A stretch of DNA of 8,907 nt from an uncultured Clostridium sp. (GTDB lineage Bacteria; Bacillota; Clostridia; TANB77; CAG-508): NCBI GenBank assembly GCA_946008205.1, contig CAMGAZ010000047.1, positions 1 through 8,907 of the forward strand. The letters run 5' to 3'. Shown here piece after piece: positions 1 through 6,117 of this stretch. Within the stretch, counting starts at the first letter, position 1; each line of letters begins with the position of its first letter. Under the pieces are notes generated by a model. The model ran no database searches and was not told where the DNA came from. It was given only the letters and a program-made list of their open reading frames with translations. The translations under genes were made by a program, and so were the position numbers.

Positions 1-686
1 TTTTTTATTTTATTTTTTTCCCTTTTTCCAACTCTATTTGATTCAATAATTTTTTGTAAAGCTTTATTATATGTATCTTTGTCTAAGTGATTATTTCCAC
101 TTTGTAGATATTGCATTGTTTTATCTGGATATTTTATATATGCAATTGAAAGTGTCCATGCCACAGCCATCTTTACATAATAGAACTCTGTATGCTTTAC
201 ATTATCCATCATCTCTATAACTTTATCTACATATTTATCTATTATATAATAATCTAAAAGCATAACGATTGCAAACCTTGACTCAAATTCTTTATTTGAA
301 TTTAAATATTTTTGTAAGAATCCAAGCATTACCTCCGTATTTTTCTTTGTAAGCTTAAGTCCTGCACAAGTAACATCACAAACAGACCAATTATCTATCA
401 TTGGTATAAATTCTTCTAAATAGTTCATTAATTCATCAATTGTTATTTTAGCGATTCCCAGCATCATCCCTTTTAACATTATCTCTTCATAATATTGGTT
501 TCCTATATTTTCGTAGGTTTTTTGCCAATCTTCATCCATTAATTCTCTAGCATAATTTCTAAGTATCGGTACTCGTACTCCAAAAAAGCTACTAATATTT
601 GGACACAGTCCACTATGAAATTCTCTATATCTTTCATCAGCTAAGCTTTTTATTCTCTCTAAAATTTCTTCTCTTTGTCTAACCAT
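1..686 (-). CDS. DNA alkylation repair enzyme, AlkD-like (3' end beyond window)
   Basis: The 228 visible residues form an all-helical HEAT-like repeat protein of the DNA alkylation repair family (COG4912/AlkD), which excises alkylated bases as a DNA glycosylase. The signature W100-SVC-D104 in NWSVCD and Arg137 in ESRFAIVML occupy the places of the AlkD catalytic Trp, Asp and Arg. The end of the visible part, KALQKIIESNRVGKREK, looks like the usual family C-terminus, so probably only a few residues are missing beyond base 1. The ATG at 686-684 follows AGGAGA by a normal distance. That binding site overlaps the stop codon of the DUF5662 gene, which ends 8 bases upstream, so the two are very likely co-transcribed. 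Family assignment is strong. Substrate range is inferred only from the family. Confidence 0.9.
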   Translation of the reverse strand, partial: MVRQREEILERIKSLADERYREFHSGLCPNISSFFGVRVPILRNYARELMDEDWQKTYENIGNQYYEEIMLKGMMLGIAKITIDELMNYLEEFIPMIDNWSVCDVTCAGLKLTKKNTEVMLGFLQKYLNSNKEFESRFAIVMLLDYYIIDKYVDKVIEMMDNVKHTEFYYVKMAVAWTLSIAYIKYPDKTMQYLQSGNNHLDKDTYNKALQKIIESNRVGKREKNKIK

Positions 687-694
687 ATTTTCTC

Positions 695-1252
695 CTAATC
701 TTGCTTTTTACAATACTTATTATATTGTTTCTTTAGATTTTTTTTATTAATGGTTTTATCAATTCCGTTTATACTAACTTGTGTAAGCACTTCTGTAATC
801 ATTGCTTTATTTTTTTCATTCAATGGCATTTCATCTTTTCTTTTATTCCAATATTTTAACTGTGTATCATTTCTCCATCTTTTGCCATTATATATTATCC
901 CTGCTGCTAAGTTATCACAAATCATTTCTACAGTGTACTTATACGGAACTATTGGCATTGGCTTTCTAGACATTGGGTCATACCAATATTCTGGAGGGTG
1001 ATTATTTCTTGCCATATGGTGAAGCCAAGCCTTTGAATAACCCTGCTTTCTTTAAGCAAATAGAATTGGGCTTACATTTCCATTGTAATATTTAACCGAT
1101 TCCCAAAATTCTGTTGGAGAATATTTTGATAAATCATGTACAAGTCCTCTATATGGGATTCCTGCCTTACAGCATAATTTAAATACAACCCATCTGTGTC
1201 TGGTTATTAAATTAAAGTGTTTGATAATGTTTATTAATATATTTCTTGTCAC
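695..1252 (-). pseudogene. DUF5662 family protein interrupted by an in-frame TAA
   Basis: Read through one TAA at 1054-1052, this frame gives a complete DUF5662-type protein. The N-terminal part holds RHRWVVFKLCCKAGIPYRG, then VHDLSKYSPTEFWESVKYY. The part after the stop continues with GYSKAWLHH, EYWYDP, MPIVPYKYTVEMICDNLAAG and NKKNLKKQYNKYC. Both halves are in the same frame, so this is a nonsense codon, not a frameshift. The biochemical role of the family is unknown to me; the HDLSK motif hints at metal binding, but that is a guess. I chose GTG at 1252-1250 because AAAGAAAGGAA precedes it and homologues begin at about this point; an in-frame ATG at 1282 lies upstream of the predicted transcription start and has no binding site. 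Only an N-terminal fragment of about 66 residues would be made unless the stop is suppressed or is a sequencing error. Confidence 0.82.
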
Positions 1253-1282
1253 TTTTAAATTCCTTTCTTTTTGCATATTCAT

Positions 1283-1311
1283 ATACTATCACAATCTGTT
1301 CAAAATCTCAA
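1283..1311 (-). promoter_or_regulatory. Promoter of the DUF5662-alkD unit
   Basis: On the minus strand TTGAGA (1311-1306) is followed after 17 bases by TAGTAT (1288-1283) with an extended -10 TGA just before it. Transcription would begin near 1276, which removes the ATG at 1282 and supports the GTG start at 1252. Confidence 0.6.
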
Positions 1312-1343
1312 GAAAAAACAAGAAACCTTTTAGCGCGGTTTCT
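1308..1343 (-). terminator. Intrinsic terminator downstream of the 108-residue gene
   Basis: On the minus strand AGAAACC (1343-1337) pairs with GGTTTCT (1327-1321) around a 9-base loop, followed at once by TGTTTTTTCTT. It separates the 108-residue gene from the DUF5662-alkD unit, whose -35 box lies directly behind the T-tract. Confidence 0.7.
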
Positions 1344-1388
1344 AATTTATATATATTTGTGTATGACTATTATATTAAAAGAATAAGG

Positions 1389-1415
1389 GCATCAAATTCA
1401 TACGAATTTTGATGC
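1389..1415. repeat. Strong hairpin in the 3' region of the 108-residue gene
   Basis: GCATCAAATTC (1389-1399) and GAATTTTGATGC (1404-1415) form an 11-bp stem with one bulged T and a 4-base loop. Neither strand has a clean T-tract right after it, so it may stabilise the 3' end of the minus-strand transcript or be a first, weaker terminator before the one at 1343-1308. Confidence 0.5.
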
Positions 1416-1451
1416 GTTCCGATTTTCGAAAAGTTTTTCACTAATCAGATT

Positions 1452-1778
1452 TTAAAATTCAGTTTGTGGGAGTTTTTTCCTTGTTTTAACTGGTCTGAAA
1501 CTTTTAAGCATATTATGCCTGTCTCTTAGTACTTTATCTTCCTTATTTTCTAAATACTTGCTCATACGATTAACAAGTTTATTATAAATTTCCTCTACTT
1601 TTGAATCATCAGGATACGTTGCATATCCTATAAATACACAAGTAATTTCTGGAATTAAAGTATTATAAATCTCTTTTTTGTCTTTATCGGATAAATCATT
1701 CCTCTTTTCTAAAATCTCTAATTGTGCAGTTGCAAGTTTTCCAATGTTTTCAAGTTTTTTGATGTACTGTAACTCCAT
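1452..1778 (-). CDS. Hypothetical small helical protein (108 residues)
   Basis: I do not recognise this protein. It has no signal peptide or membrane segment and is rich in Lys and Glu. The N-terminal region (residues 1-45) reads as charged helix (MELQYIKKLENIGKLATAQL onward). A short hydrophobic stretch ITCVFIGYAT follows, then another charged helix and a basic tail (RPVKTRKKLPQTEF). A real gene is supported by AGGAGG at 1795-1790 before the ATG at 1778, by a good promoter at 1889-1918, and by its own terminator. It stands alone between uvrB, transcribed divergently, and the DUF5662-alkD unit. The context of repair genes is suggestive but does not establish a function. Confidence 0.8.
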   Translation of the reverse strand: MELQYIKKLENIGKLATAQLEILEKRNDLSDKDKKEIYNTLIPEITCVFIGYATYPDDSKVEEIYNKLVNRMSKYLENKEDKVLRDRHNMLKSFRPVKTRKKLPQTEF

Positions 1779-1888
1779 TTTAACTATTTCCTCCTAAGTT
1801 TTCATTCCTCGAAGTACTCCCATCTTACATCTGAATTTTTTACCCTTATTCAATTAAAAATCGTTCATATTACTGAACTTCCACTGAT

Positions 1889-1918
1889 ATTATATCACAT
1901 ATCCTAATCTTCTGTAAA
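1889..1918 (-). promoter_or_regulatory. Promoter of the 108-residue gene
   Basis: Minus strand: TTTACA (1918-1913), an 18-base spacer, then TATAAT (1894-1889) preceded by TGA as an extended -10. The leader is about 100 bases and contains GTTC-N8-GAAC at 1863-1878. Confidence 0.65.
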
Positions 1919-1926
1919 GCCTTCTA

Positions 1927-1955
1927 TTTACTTTAACTGCTATATTTGATATAAT
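1927..1955 (+). promoter_or_regulatory. Promoter of uvrB
   Basis: TTTACT (1927-1932), a 17-base spacer, and TATAAT (1950-1955) with an extended -10 TGA at 1947-1949. The predicted start is near 1962, giving a leader of about 30 bases that carries AAAGAGGA at 1977-1984. The -35 box lies 8 bases from that of the divergent promoter. I see no GAAC-N4-GTTC LexA box. Confidence 0.75.
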
Positions 1956-1991
1956 ATGTACTGTTAAATTTAATGGAAAGAGGACTTTTTA

Positions 1992-3947
1992 ATGTTTAAA
2001 CTTCATTCGGAATATAAACCAACTGGCGACCAGCCACAGGCAATTGAATATCTAAGTAAAGGAATTAATGAAGGTAAGAAGTTTCAGACTTTACTAGGTG
2101 TAACAGGCTCTGGAAAAACTTTTACCATGGCTAATATAATACAGCAGGTACAAAAGCCAACGCTTGTTTTAGCTCATAATAAAACATTGGCAGGTCAATT
2201 ATATTCAGAGTTTAAAGAATTCTTCCCTGAAAATAATGTAGAATACTTTGTATCTTATTACGATTATTATCAACCAGAGGCATATATTCCCTCTTCTGAT
2301 ACTTATATAGAAAAAGATTCCTCTGTTAATGACGAAATTGATAAGCTTCGCCATTCTGCGACCGCAGCTCTTTTCGAGACTCGAGATGTTATTATTGTAG
2401 CCTCAGTTTCGTGTATATATGGTTTAGGAGACCCTATTGATTATGAACATATGACTGTTTCTTTGCGTCCTGGTATGAAAATTGAAAGAAATGTTATGCT
2501 TAAAAAATTAATTAATATGCAGTATTCAAGAAATGAACTAGACTTCAAACGTGGAACTTTTAGAGCCAAGGGAGACATTGTTGAAATATTTCCTTCAGAT
2601 TATGGAGAAAGCGCCATTCGCGTTGAATTTTGGGGTGACGAGGTTGAAAAAATTTCTGAAATAAATCCACTAACTGGTAAAAGTGTTGCGACTAGAAATC
2701 ATATCATGATATTTCCTAACTCACACTATGTTACAACTTCTGATAAAATGGAACATGCGATTCAAACTATTGAAGAAGAAATGAAACAGCAAGTTGAATA
2801 TTTTAAGTCCAAAGGGAAATTAATAGAAGCTCAAAGAATAGAAGAAAGAACAAACTTTGATATAGAAATGATGAAAGAAACAGGCTTTTGTCAAGGAATT
2901 GAGAATTACTCAAGACATATTAGTGGTAGAGCTCCTGGTAGTGCCCCTTATACCCTATTTGATTATTTCCCAAAAGATTTTCTGTTACTTGTTGATGAAT
3001 CCCATGCAACAATTCCTCAAGTACGAGCTATGTATAATGGTGATAGAGCAAGAAAAGAATCTTTAGTAAAATATGGATTTAGACTTCCCTCTGCTTTTGA
3101 TAACAGGCCATTAAAGTTTGATGAATTTGATCAATGAATTTATCTAGTAGTTTTCGTAATTGCCACTCCTGCAGAATACGTAAAAGAACATTCTGGCAAA
3201 AACATTGTTGAGCAAATCATTCGTCCAACAGGTCTTTTAGATCCGGAAATAGAAGTTAAACCTGTTGCAAATCAAATAGATGATTTAATCGCTCAAATAC
3301 ACGAAAGAATCGATAAACACGAAAGAGTTTTAGTTACAACTCTAACAAAAAAAATGGCTGAAGATTTAACTAGTTACTTAGCAGGTCTTGATATAAAAGT
3401 AAGATACATGCATTCTGACATAAAAGCATTAGAGAGAATGGATATAATTAGAGCTTTGCGATTGGGAGAATTTGATGTTCTAGTCGGAATTAACCTTCTA
3501 AGAGAAGGTCTTGATATTCCAGAAGTTTCTCTAGTAGCGATATTAGATGCTGATAAAGAAGGCTTCTTACGTTCTGAGCGCTCACTTATACAAACTATTG
3601 GACGTGCTGCAAGAAATACAAACGGAAAAGTTATAATGTACGCCGATGAGCTAACTGACTCGATGGATAAAGCTATTTCTGAAACTAATAGAAGAAGAGC
3701 TATTCAGATGAAATACAACGAAGATCATGGAATTGTTCCTCAAACAATAAAGAAATCCGTAAGAGATACAATCCGCGCAAGTATTGTAGAAGAAGCTTCA
3801 GAGAAATATGAGTTAGACAAAGATACCAGTATTGAAGACATTATTAATAAGCTTACTGAAGAAATGTTACAGCATGCTGAGAAAATGGAATTTGAAGAAG
3901 CTGCAAAATTAAGAGACCAAATAAAAGAATTGGAAAAATCAATATAA
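1992..3947 (+). pseudogene. uvrB: Excinuclease ABC subunit B, interrupted by in-frame TGA
   Basis: UvrB is the damage-verifying helicase-like subunit of UvrABC nucleotide excision repair. The frame encodes about 651 codons, normal for the family. Walker A GVTGSGKT is at residues 36-43, the Tyr-rich beta-hairpin region (YYDYYQPEAYIP) at about 89-100, VDESH at 334-338, GINLLREGLDIPEVSL at about 499-514, and QTIGRAARN at 534-542. A C-terminal UVR domain (EEMLQHAEKMEFEEAAKLRDQ) normally contacts UvrC. Codon 382 (3135-3137) is TGA where homologues have a basic residue before the motif III strand. Next to it, Tyr384, Leu385 and Ile390 replace residues I expect to be Asn, Gln and the Ser of VSATP. 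No frameshift is present. Restart at ATG 3354 lacks a binding site. The product would stop after residue 381, losing the second helicase domain, unless this is an assembly error. The start at ATG 1992 matches the usual MFKL N-terminus. Confidence 0.93.
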
Positions 3948-3973
3948 ATAAAAAACTCCTCTGCTTTTTATTT
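3946..3973 (+). terminator. Weak AT-only hairpin after uvrB
   Basis: AAATAAAAA (3946-3954) can pair with TTTTTATTT (3965-3973) around a 10-base loop directly after the uvrB stop. There is no GC-rich stem, so termination here would be weak at best. Confidence 0.3.
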
Positions 3974-3979
3974 GACGAC

Positions 3980-4001
3980 TTTTAAAATGTTTTTAAAATG
4001 T
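3980..4001. repeat. Tandem 11-bp direct repeat
   Basis: TTTTAAAATGT occurs twice head to tail (3980-3990 and 3991-4001) and runs into a T-rich stretch. It is in the 146-base spacer between uvrB and the next gene. Most likely it is slippage in AT-rich DNA; no function is evident. Confidence 0.7.
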
Positions 4002-4022
4002 TTTTTTATTTTTTAAAATTAC

Positions 4023-4051
4023 TAGACTTTTTATTATTTTTTGTGTATTAT
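4023..4051 (+). promoter_or_regulatory. Possible promoter of the first exported-protein gene
   Basis: TAGACT (4023-4028), 17 bases, TATTAT (4046-4051), about 45 bases before the ATG at 4094. Both boxes are imperfect, and the AT-rich setting makes chance matches likely. Confidence 0.4.
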
Positions 4052-4093
4052 TATATAGTAAATAATTTTTGAACAAGAGAGGATGGGTTTATA

Positions 4094-4456
4094 ATGAATA
4101 AATCTTTAAGAATAATAGCTATAAGCTTAATATCTACTTTTTTTATTTTTTGTACTAGCTGTTTTGCGGTAAATATTGATATGAATTTATCTTCAAATAT
4201 GGTAGATTCTACCTCAAATACCACTTATAATGGTGAAGCCGCTAGTTCAACGCAGTCAAATGAATCTAATGTAACTCAAAATTTAGTATCTGGTCAAACA
4301 TCTACAGTTAGTAAAAATACTAATATTCCAGATATTTTGCAAGCATTGCCAGAATCAGAATTAGGACTTACCAACATACTAAATATTCTTCTTATTGCAA
4401 TTGGTCTTGTTTTAATTCTTCTATCTATCGCAATATTTATAAGGTTAAAACATTAA
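4094..4456 (+). CDS. Small exported protein with C-terminal membrane anchor (120 residues)
   Basis: No family is recognised. Residues 1-25 form a signal peptide (basic MNKSLR, then a hydrophobic core ending TSCFA) with likely cleavage before VNIDM. Residues 26-92 are a Ser/Thr/Asn/Gln-rich, low-complexity extracytoplasmic segment. Residues 93-116 form a hydrophobic membrane helix, followed by a short tail RLKH, so the mature protein should be outside the membrane with its C-terminus inside. There is no lipobox: Cys20 and Cys23 lack the Leu and small-residue context. Translation starts at ATG 4094 behind GAGAGGATGGG. A terminator at 4465-4491 makes this a single-gene transcript, or the end of one coming from uvrB. 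The next gene encodes a protein of the same layout. Confidence 0.82.
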   Translation: MNKSLRIIAISLISTFFIFCTSCFAVNIDMNLSSNMVDSTSNTTYNGEAASSTQSNESNVTQNLVSGQTSTVSKNTNIPDILQALPESELGLTNILNILLIAIGLVLILLSIAIFIRLKH

Positions 4457-4464
4457 TAATTATG

Positions 4465-4491
4465 AAAGAAACTTGAAAAAGTTTCTTTTTT
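4465..4491 (+). terminator. Intrinsic terminator
   Basis: AAAGAAAC (4465-4472) and GTTTCTTT (4481-4488) form a perfect 8-bp stem with loop TTGAAAAA, followed by a run of T (4486-4491) and ATTTT. It lies 8 bases after the stop of the preceding gene. Confidence 0.8.
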
Positions 4492-4593
4492 ATTTTGGGT
4501 ATACCTATTTCGACATATTTTCCATTTTTTCAATGTATATTTTGTTTTTATAAAACAATACTAATAATATTATCAACAGAAAAGGAGGAAAAT

Positions 4594-5013
4594 ATGAAAA
4601 AGAAATTTTTTGTTATATCTACTTTATTGATAGGTCTTTTATTAATATCAACTTCATACGCATTCGCAAACACAAATATGGTCAATACAGTAGAACATGC
4701 TGTGCAAAATGTTACGTCTGCCACTGGGAATGTTATCAACCGTGGAATTGGCACTACTAGAAATGCTGTAAATAGCATGGAACAGGGAACTCAAAATGTT
4801 GGAAATGCTGTTGTAACAGGAACAACTAATAATACTGCGGCCAATAATAGAACCAGTTCATATAACGCAACTAGAACTAATGCAAATACTTTCCTTGGTA
4901 TGACGTCTACTGCTTGGACATGGCTAATTATGGGAATAGTTGCGGTTGCTATCGTTGCATTAGTTTGGTTTTATGCTAGACAAAAAGATACTTCTACTCA
5001 TTCTAACGAATAG
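4594..5013 (+). CDS. Small exported Asn/Thr-rich protein with C-terminal membrane anchor (139 residues)
   Basis: Function unknown. Residues 1-26 are a signal peptide (MKKKFF, a hydrophobic core, then SYAFA). Residues 27-75 look like an amphipathic helix built from loosely repeated units with V/A at regular spacing (VEHAVQNV, RNAVNSM, TQNVGNAVV). Residues 76-100 are a Thr/Asn-rich linker, and residues 107-127 form a membrane helix (TAWTWLIMGIVAVAIVALVW) followed by the tail YARQKDTSTHSNE. The start at ATG 4594 follows AAAGGAGG at 4581-4588; an in-frame TTG at 4495 lies upstream in a terminator T-tract and would destroy the signal peptide. I recall uncharacterised clostridial proteins of this general type, but no function. 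It shares its domain layout, not clear sequence identity, with the protein encoded just upstream. Confidence 0.85.
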   Translation: MKKKFFVISTLLIGLLLISTSYAFANTNMVNTVEHAVQNVTSATGNVINRGIGTTRNAVNSMEQGTQNVGNAVVTGTTNNTAANNRTSSYNATRTNANTFLGMTSTAWTWLIMGIVAVAIVALVWFYARQKDTSTHSNE

Positions 5014-5019
5014 CATATT

Positions 5020-5069
5020 AAAGAAAATAGTTTATAAGATTTTATTGTAAATTATTTTCTTTTATTTTA
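5020..5069 (+). terminator. Long AT-rich terminator hairpin before smpB
   Basis: AAAGAAAATAGTTTA (5020-5034) pairs over 15 positions, one of them G-U, with TAAATTATTTTCTTT (5048-5062), followed by TATTTTA. It begins 7 bases after the upstream stop codon and ends where the smpB -35 box begins. Confidence 0.65.
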
Positions 5070-5094
5070 CTTATTTGCTTTTAAATGGTATAAT
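5066..5094 (+). promoter_or_regulatory. Promoter of smpB
   Basis: TTTACT (5066-5071), 17 bases, TATAAT (5089-5094) with an extended -10 TGG at 5086-5088. It has the same hexamers and spacing as the uvrB promoter. Confidence 0.75.
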
Positions 5095-5131
5095 GTTATT
5101 AGTTTTTGAAAGGAGATTTCATAATATTATT

Positions 5132-5575
5132 ATGATTAAAAATATTGCAAAAAATCCAACAGCTAAACATAACTATACAATAATTGATACAATTGAAGCC
5201 GGAATCGTATTAACTGGTACAGAAATCAAATCTATTAGGAATGGGAAAGTTAATTTAAAAGACAGTTATGCAAGTATAAAAGATGGAGAAGTATATGTGC
5301 ATTCTATGCATATAAGTCCCTATGAGCAGGGTAATATATTTAACAAAGATCCTCTTCGCGATAGGAAGTTATTATTAAATAAGAAAGAAATCTACAAATT
5401 AACAGGATTGGTTACTCAAAAAGGTTATTCTCTAGTCCCTATTTCTTTATATTTTAAAAACAGTCTTGTAAAAGTTGAACTTGGCATTGCTAAAGGTAAA
5501 AAATTATACGATAAAAGAGAGGACTTAAAGAAAAGAGACTCTGCGATGTATATAAAAAAGCATATGAACGATTAA
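5132..5575 (+). CDS. smpB: SsrA (tmRNA)-binding protein SmpB
   Basis: SmpB binds tmRNA and places it in the decoding site of stalled ribosomes for trans-translation. The 147-residue product has the family landmarks in order: AKHNYTI near the start, EAGIVLTGTEIKSIRNGKVN, DSYASIKDGEVYVHSMHISPYEQGN, DPLRDRKLLLNKKEI, QKGYSLVPISLYFK and KVELGIAKGKKLYDKREDLKKRD in the basic C-terminal tail that enters the mRNA channel. The ATG at 5132 fits homologue N-termini, but AGGAGA (5111-5116) is 15 bases upstream, longer than usual. In-frame ATT codons at 5126 and 5129 would be better spaced. TTG at 5075 and ATG at 5093 overlap the promoter and are rejected. No ssrA gene is seen downstream in this window. 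Confidence 0.95.
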   Translation: MIKNIAKNPTAKHNYTIIDTIEAGIVLTGTEIKSIRNGKVNLKDSYASIKDGEVYVHSMHISPYEQGNIFNKDPLRDRKLLLNKKEIYKLTGLVTQKGYSLVPISLYFKNSLVKVELGIAKGKKLYDKREDLKKRDSAMYIKKHMND

Positions 5576-5588
5576 TATCCATATGCTT
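5545..5588 (-). terminator. Terminator of the Spo0E-like gene, overlapping the end of smpB
   Basis: AAGCATATG (5558-5566) and CATATGCTT (5580-5588) form a perfect 9-bp stem with a 13-base loop. On the minus strand the stem runs into TTTTTTATA (5558 downward). On the plus strand there is no T-tract, so it mainly serves the minus-strand transcript while lying over the last codons of smpB. Confidence 0.65.
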
Positions 5589-5607
5589 CTGAGTTTCATA
5601 TAACATT

Positions 5608-5772
5608 TTATTTAACTTTATCTTTTTTGTTGTTTATTCTTATCATTTCGTCAACGATGTATTTATCTATTTGCTGACTCTGTTTTAGAATTTTGTCATA
5701 GTCAGCTTCTTGTGCAATTAGTGATTCAAGTTTTGCAGTGTGTTTTAGTCTTTTTAAGGTTTCATTCCTCAT
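5608..5772 (-). CDS. Spo0E-like sporulation regulatory protein (54 residues)
   Basis: A small all-helical protein. It reads MRNETLKRLKHTAKLESLIA, then QEADYDKILKQSQQIDKYIV and a basic tail ending NNKKDKVK. Residues 32-36, SQQID, match the SQELD-type signature of the Spo0E family, whose members are aspartyl phosphatases that remove phosphate from Spo0A~P and so delay sporulation; length and helix-turn-helix-pair layout also fit. The ATG at 5772 follows AAGGGAG by about 10 bases, and a terminator lies just past the stop. It is convergent with smpB. Which response regulator it acts on cannot be read from the sequence. In some clostridia such proteins differ in their targets. Confidence 0.78.
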   Translation of the reverse strand: MRNETLKRLKHTAKLESLIAQEADYDKILKQSQQIDKYIVDEMIRINNKKDKVK

Positions 5773-5810
5773 ATTACATCCACTCCCTTTGCATATATAA
5801 TACTACAACT

Positions 5811-5839
5811 CTATCACAAAGTTTGTCGAATCTTGTCAA
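5811..5839 (-). promoter_or_regulatory. Possible promoter upstream of the Spo0E-like gene
   Basis: A perfect TTGACA lies at 5839-5834 on the minus strand, but the hexamer 17 bases on (TGATAG, 5816-5811) is a poor -10. A better TATTAT further downstream is too far away. No terminator is seen after the upstream DUF1540 gene, so read-through is an alternative. Confidence 0.3.
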
Positions 5840-5870
5840 TCATTTTCCTTTTTTATTATTTTTTAATTTT

Positions 5871-6056
5871 TTATTTATTTTCTTGTATATTCTTGTAACT
5901 TGAACACATTGATTCATCCGGTTGCATCGTTTGACGTCCTTGAACTGGAGTAACTATTATATGTTCTAGCTCACATAATTGCCTTTGATTATTATTAAAC
6001 TTGCATGATGTCACTGTACAATTTATCGTTTGGTTTTCTCTATAGGTTTGTTTCAT
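5871..6056 (-). CDS. DUF1540 domain protein (61 residues)
   Basis: A short Cys-containing protein with the DUF1540 pattern: INC13-TVTSC18-KFN, then LC28-ELEHIIVTP, and a last Cys51 in PDESMCSSYKN. Four cysteines at this spacing suggest a small metal-binding fold; this is inference, and the family has no established function that I know of. DUF1540 proteins are common in spore-forming Firmicutes. The ATG at 6056 is preceded by AAAGGAGG (6072-6065), a near-perfect binding site at 8 bases. It follows the peroxiredoxin gene by 61 bases with no strong terminator between, so co-transcription is possible. Confidence 0.85.
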   Translation of the reverse strand: MKQTYRENQTINCTVTSCKFNNNQRQLCELEHIIVTPVQGRQTMQPDESMCSSYKNIQENK

Positions 6057-6096
6057 TTTGAATACCTCCTTTGCTTTTTCTTATGTTTATTCTTCC

Positions 6097-6117
6097 CACA
6101 TATATTTCAAATATGTG
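6097..6117. repeat. Small hairpin between the peroxiredoxin and DUF1540 genes
   Basis: CACATAT (6097-6103) and ATATGTG (6111-6117) form a 7-bp stem directly after the peroxiredoxin stop codon. The minus strand continues with GGAAGAATAAAC, not T, so it is unlikely to terminate transcription efficiently. Confidence 0.45.

Noticed and set aside
750..1001. Plus-strand open frame of 83 residues
   Set aside because: It is the antisense shadow of the DUF5662 gene, with no binding site. The same applies to plus-strand frames at 1221-1412, 5712-5903, 7222-7428 and 8575-8862.
1794..1823. Nine-residue leader peptide MGVLRGMKT before the 108-residue gene
   Set aside because: Its stop overlaps the AGGAGG of the main gene, which is intriguing, but it lacks a convincing binding site of its own, so chance is as likely.
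1863..1878. LexA-type operator near uvrB
   Set aside because: GTTC-N8-GAAC has the wrong orientation and spacing for the GAAC-N4-GTTC box, and it lies upstream of both uvrB promoter boxes.
1052..3137. Alternative genetic code explaining the internal TGA and TAA
   Set aside because: TAA ends several intact genes here. No complete intact gene uses TGA as its stop, but Trp and Gly are otherwise encoded normally and only one internal TGA occurs, so reassignment is not needed. There is also no case for selenocysteine at this UvrB position.
4495..4593. N-terminal extension of the second exported protein from TTG
   Set aside because: It begins in the T-tract of the previous terminator, has no binding site and would bury the signal peptide. 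The ATG at 4594 has AAAGGAGG.
4548..4778. Minus-strand open frame of 76 residues
   Set aside because: It is antisense to the second exported protein and has no binding site; the hydrophobicity mirrors the signal peptide region.
5576..5770. tmRNA (ssrA) downstream of smpB
   Set aside because: No tRNA-like ends or tag reading frame are visible. The stretch is accounted for by the Spo0E-like gene on the other strand.
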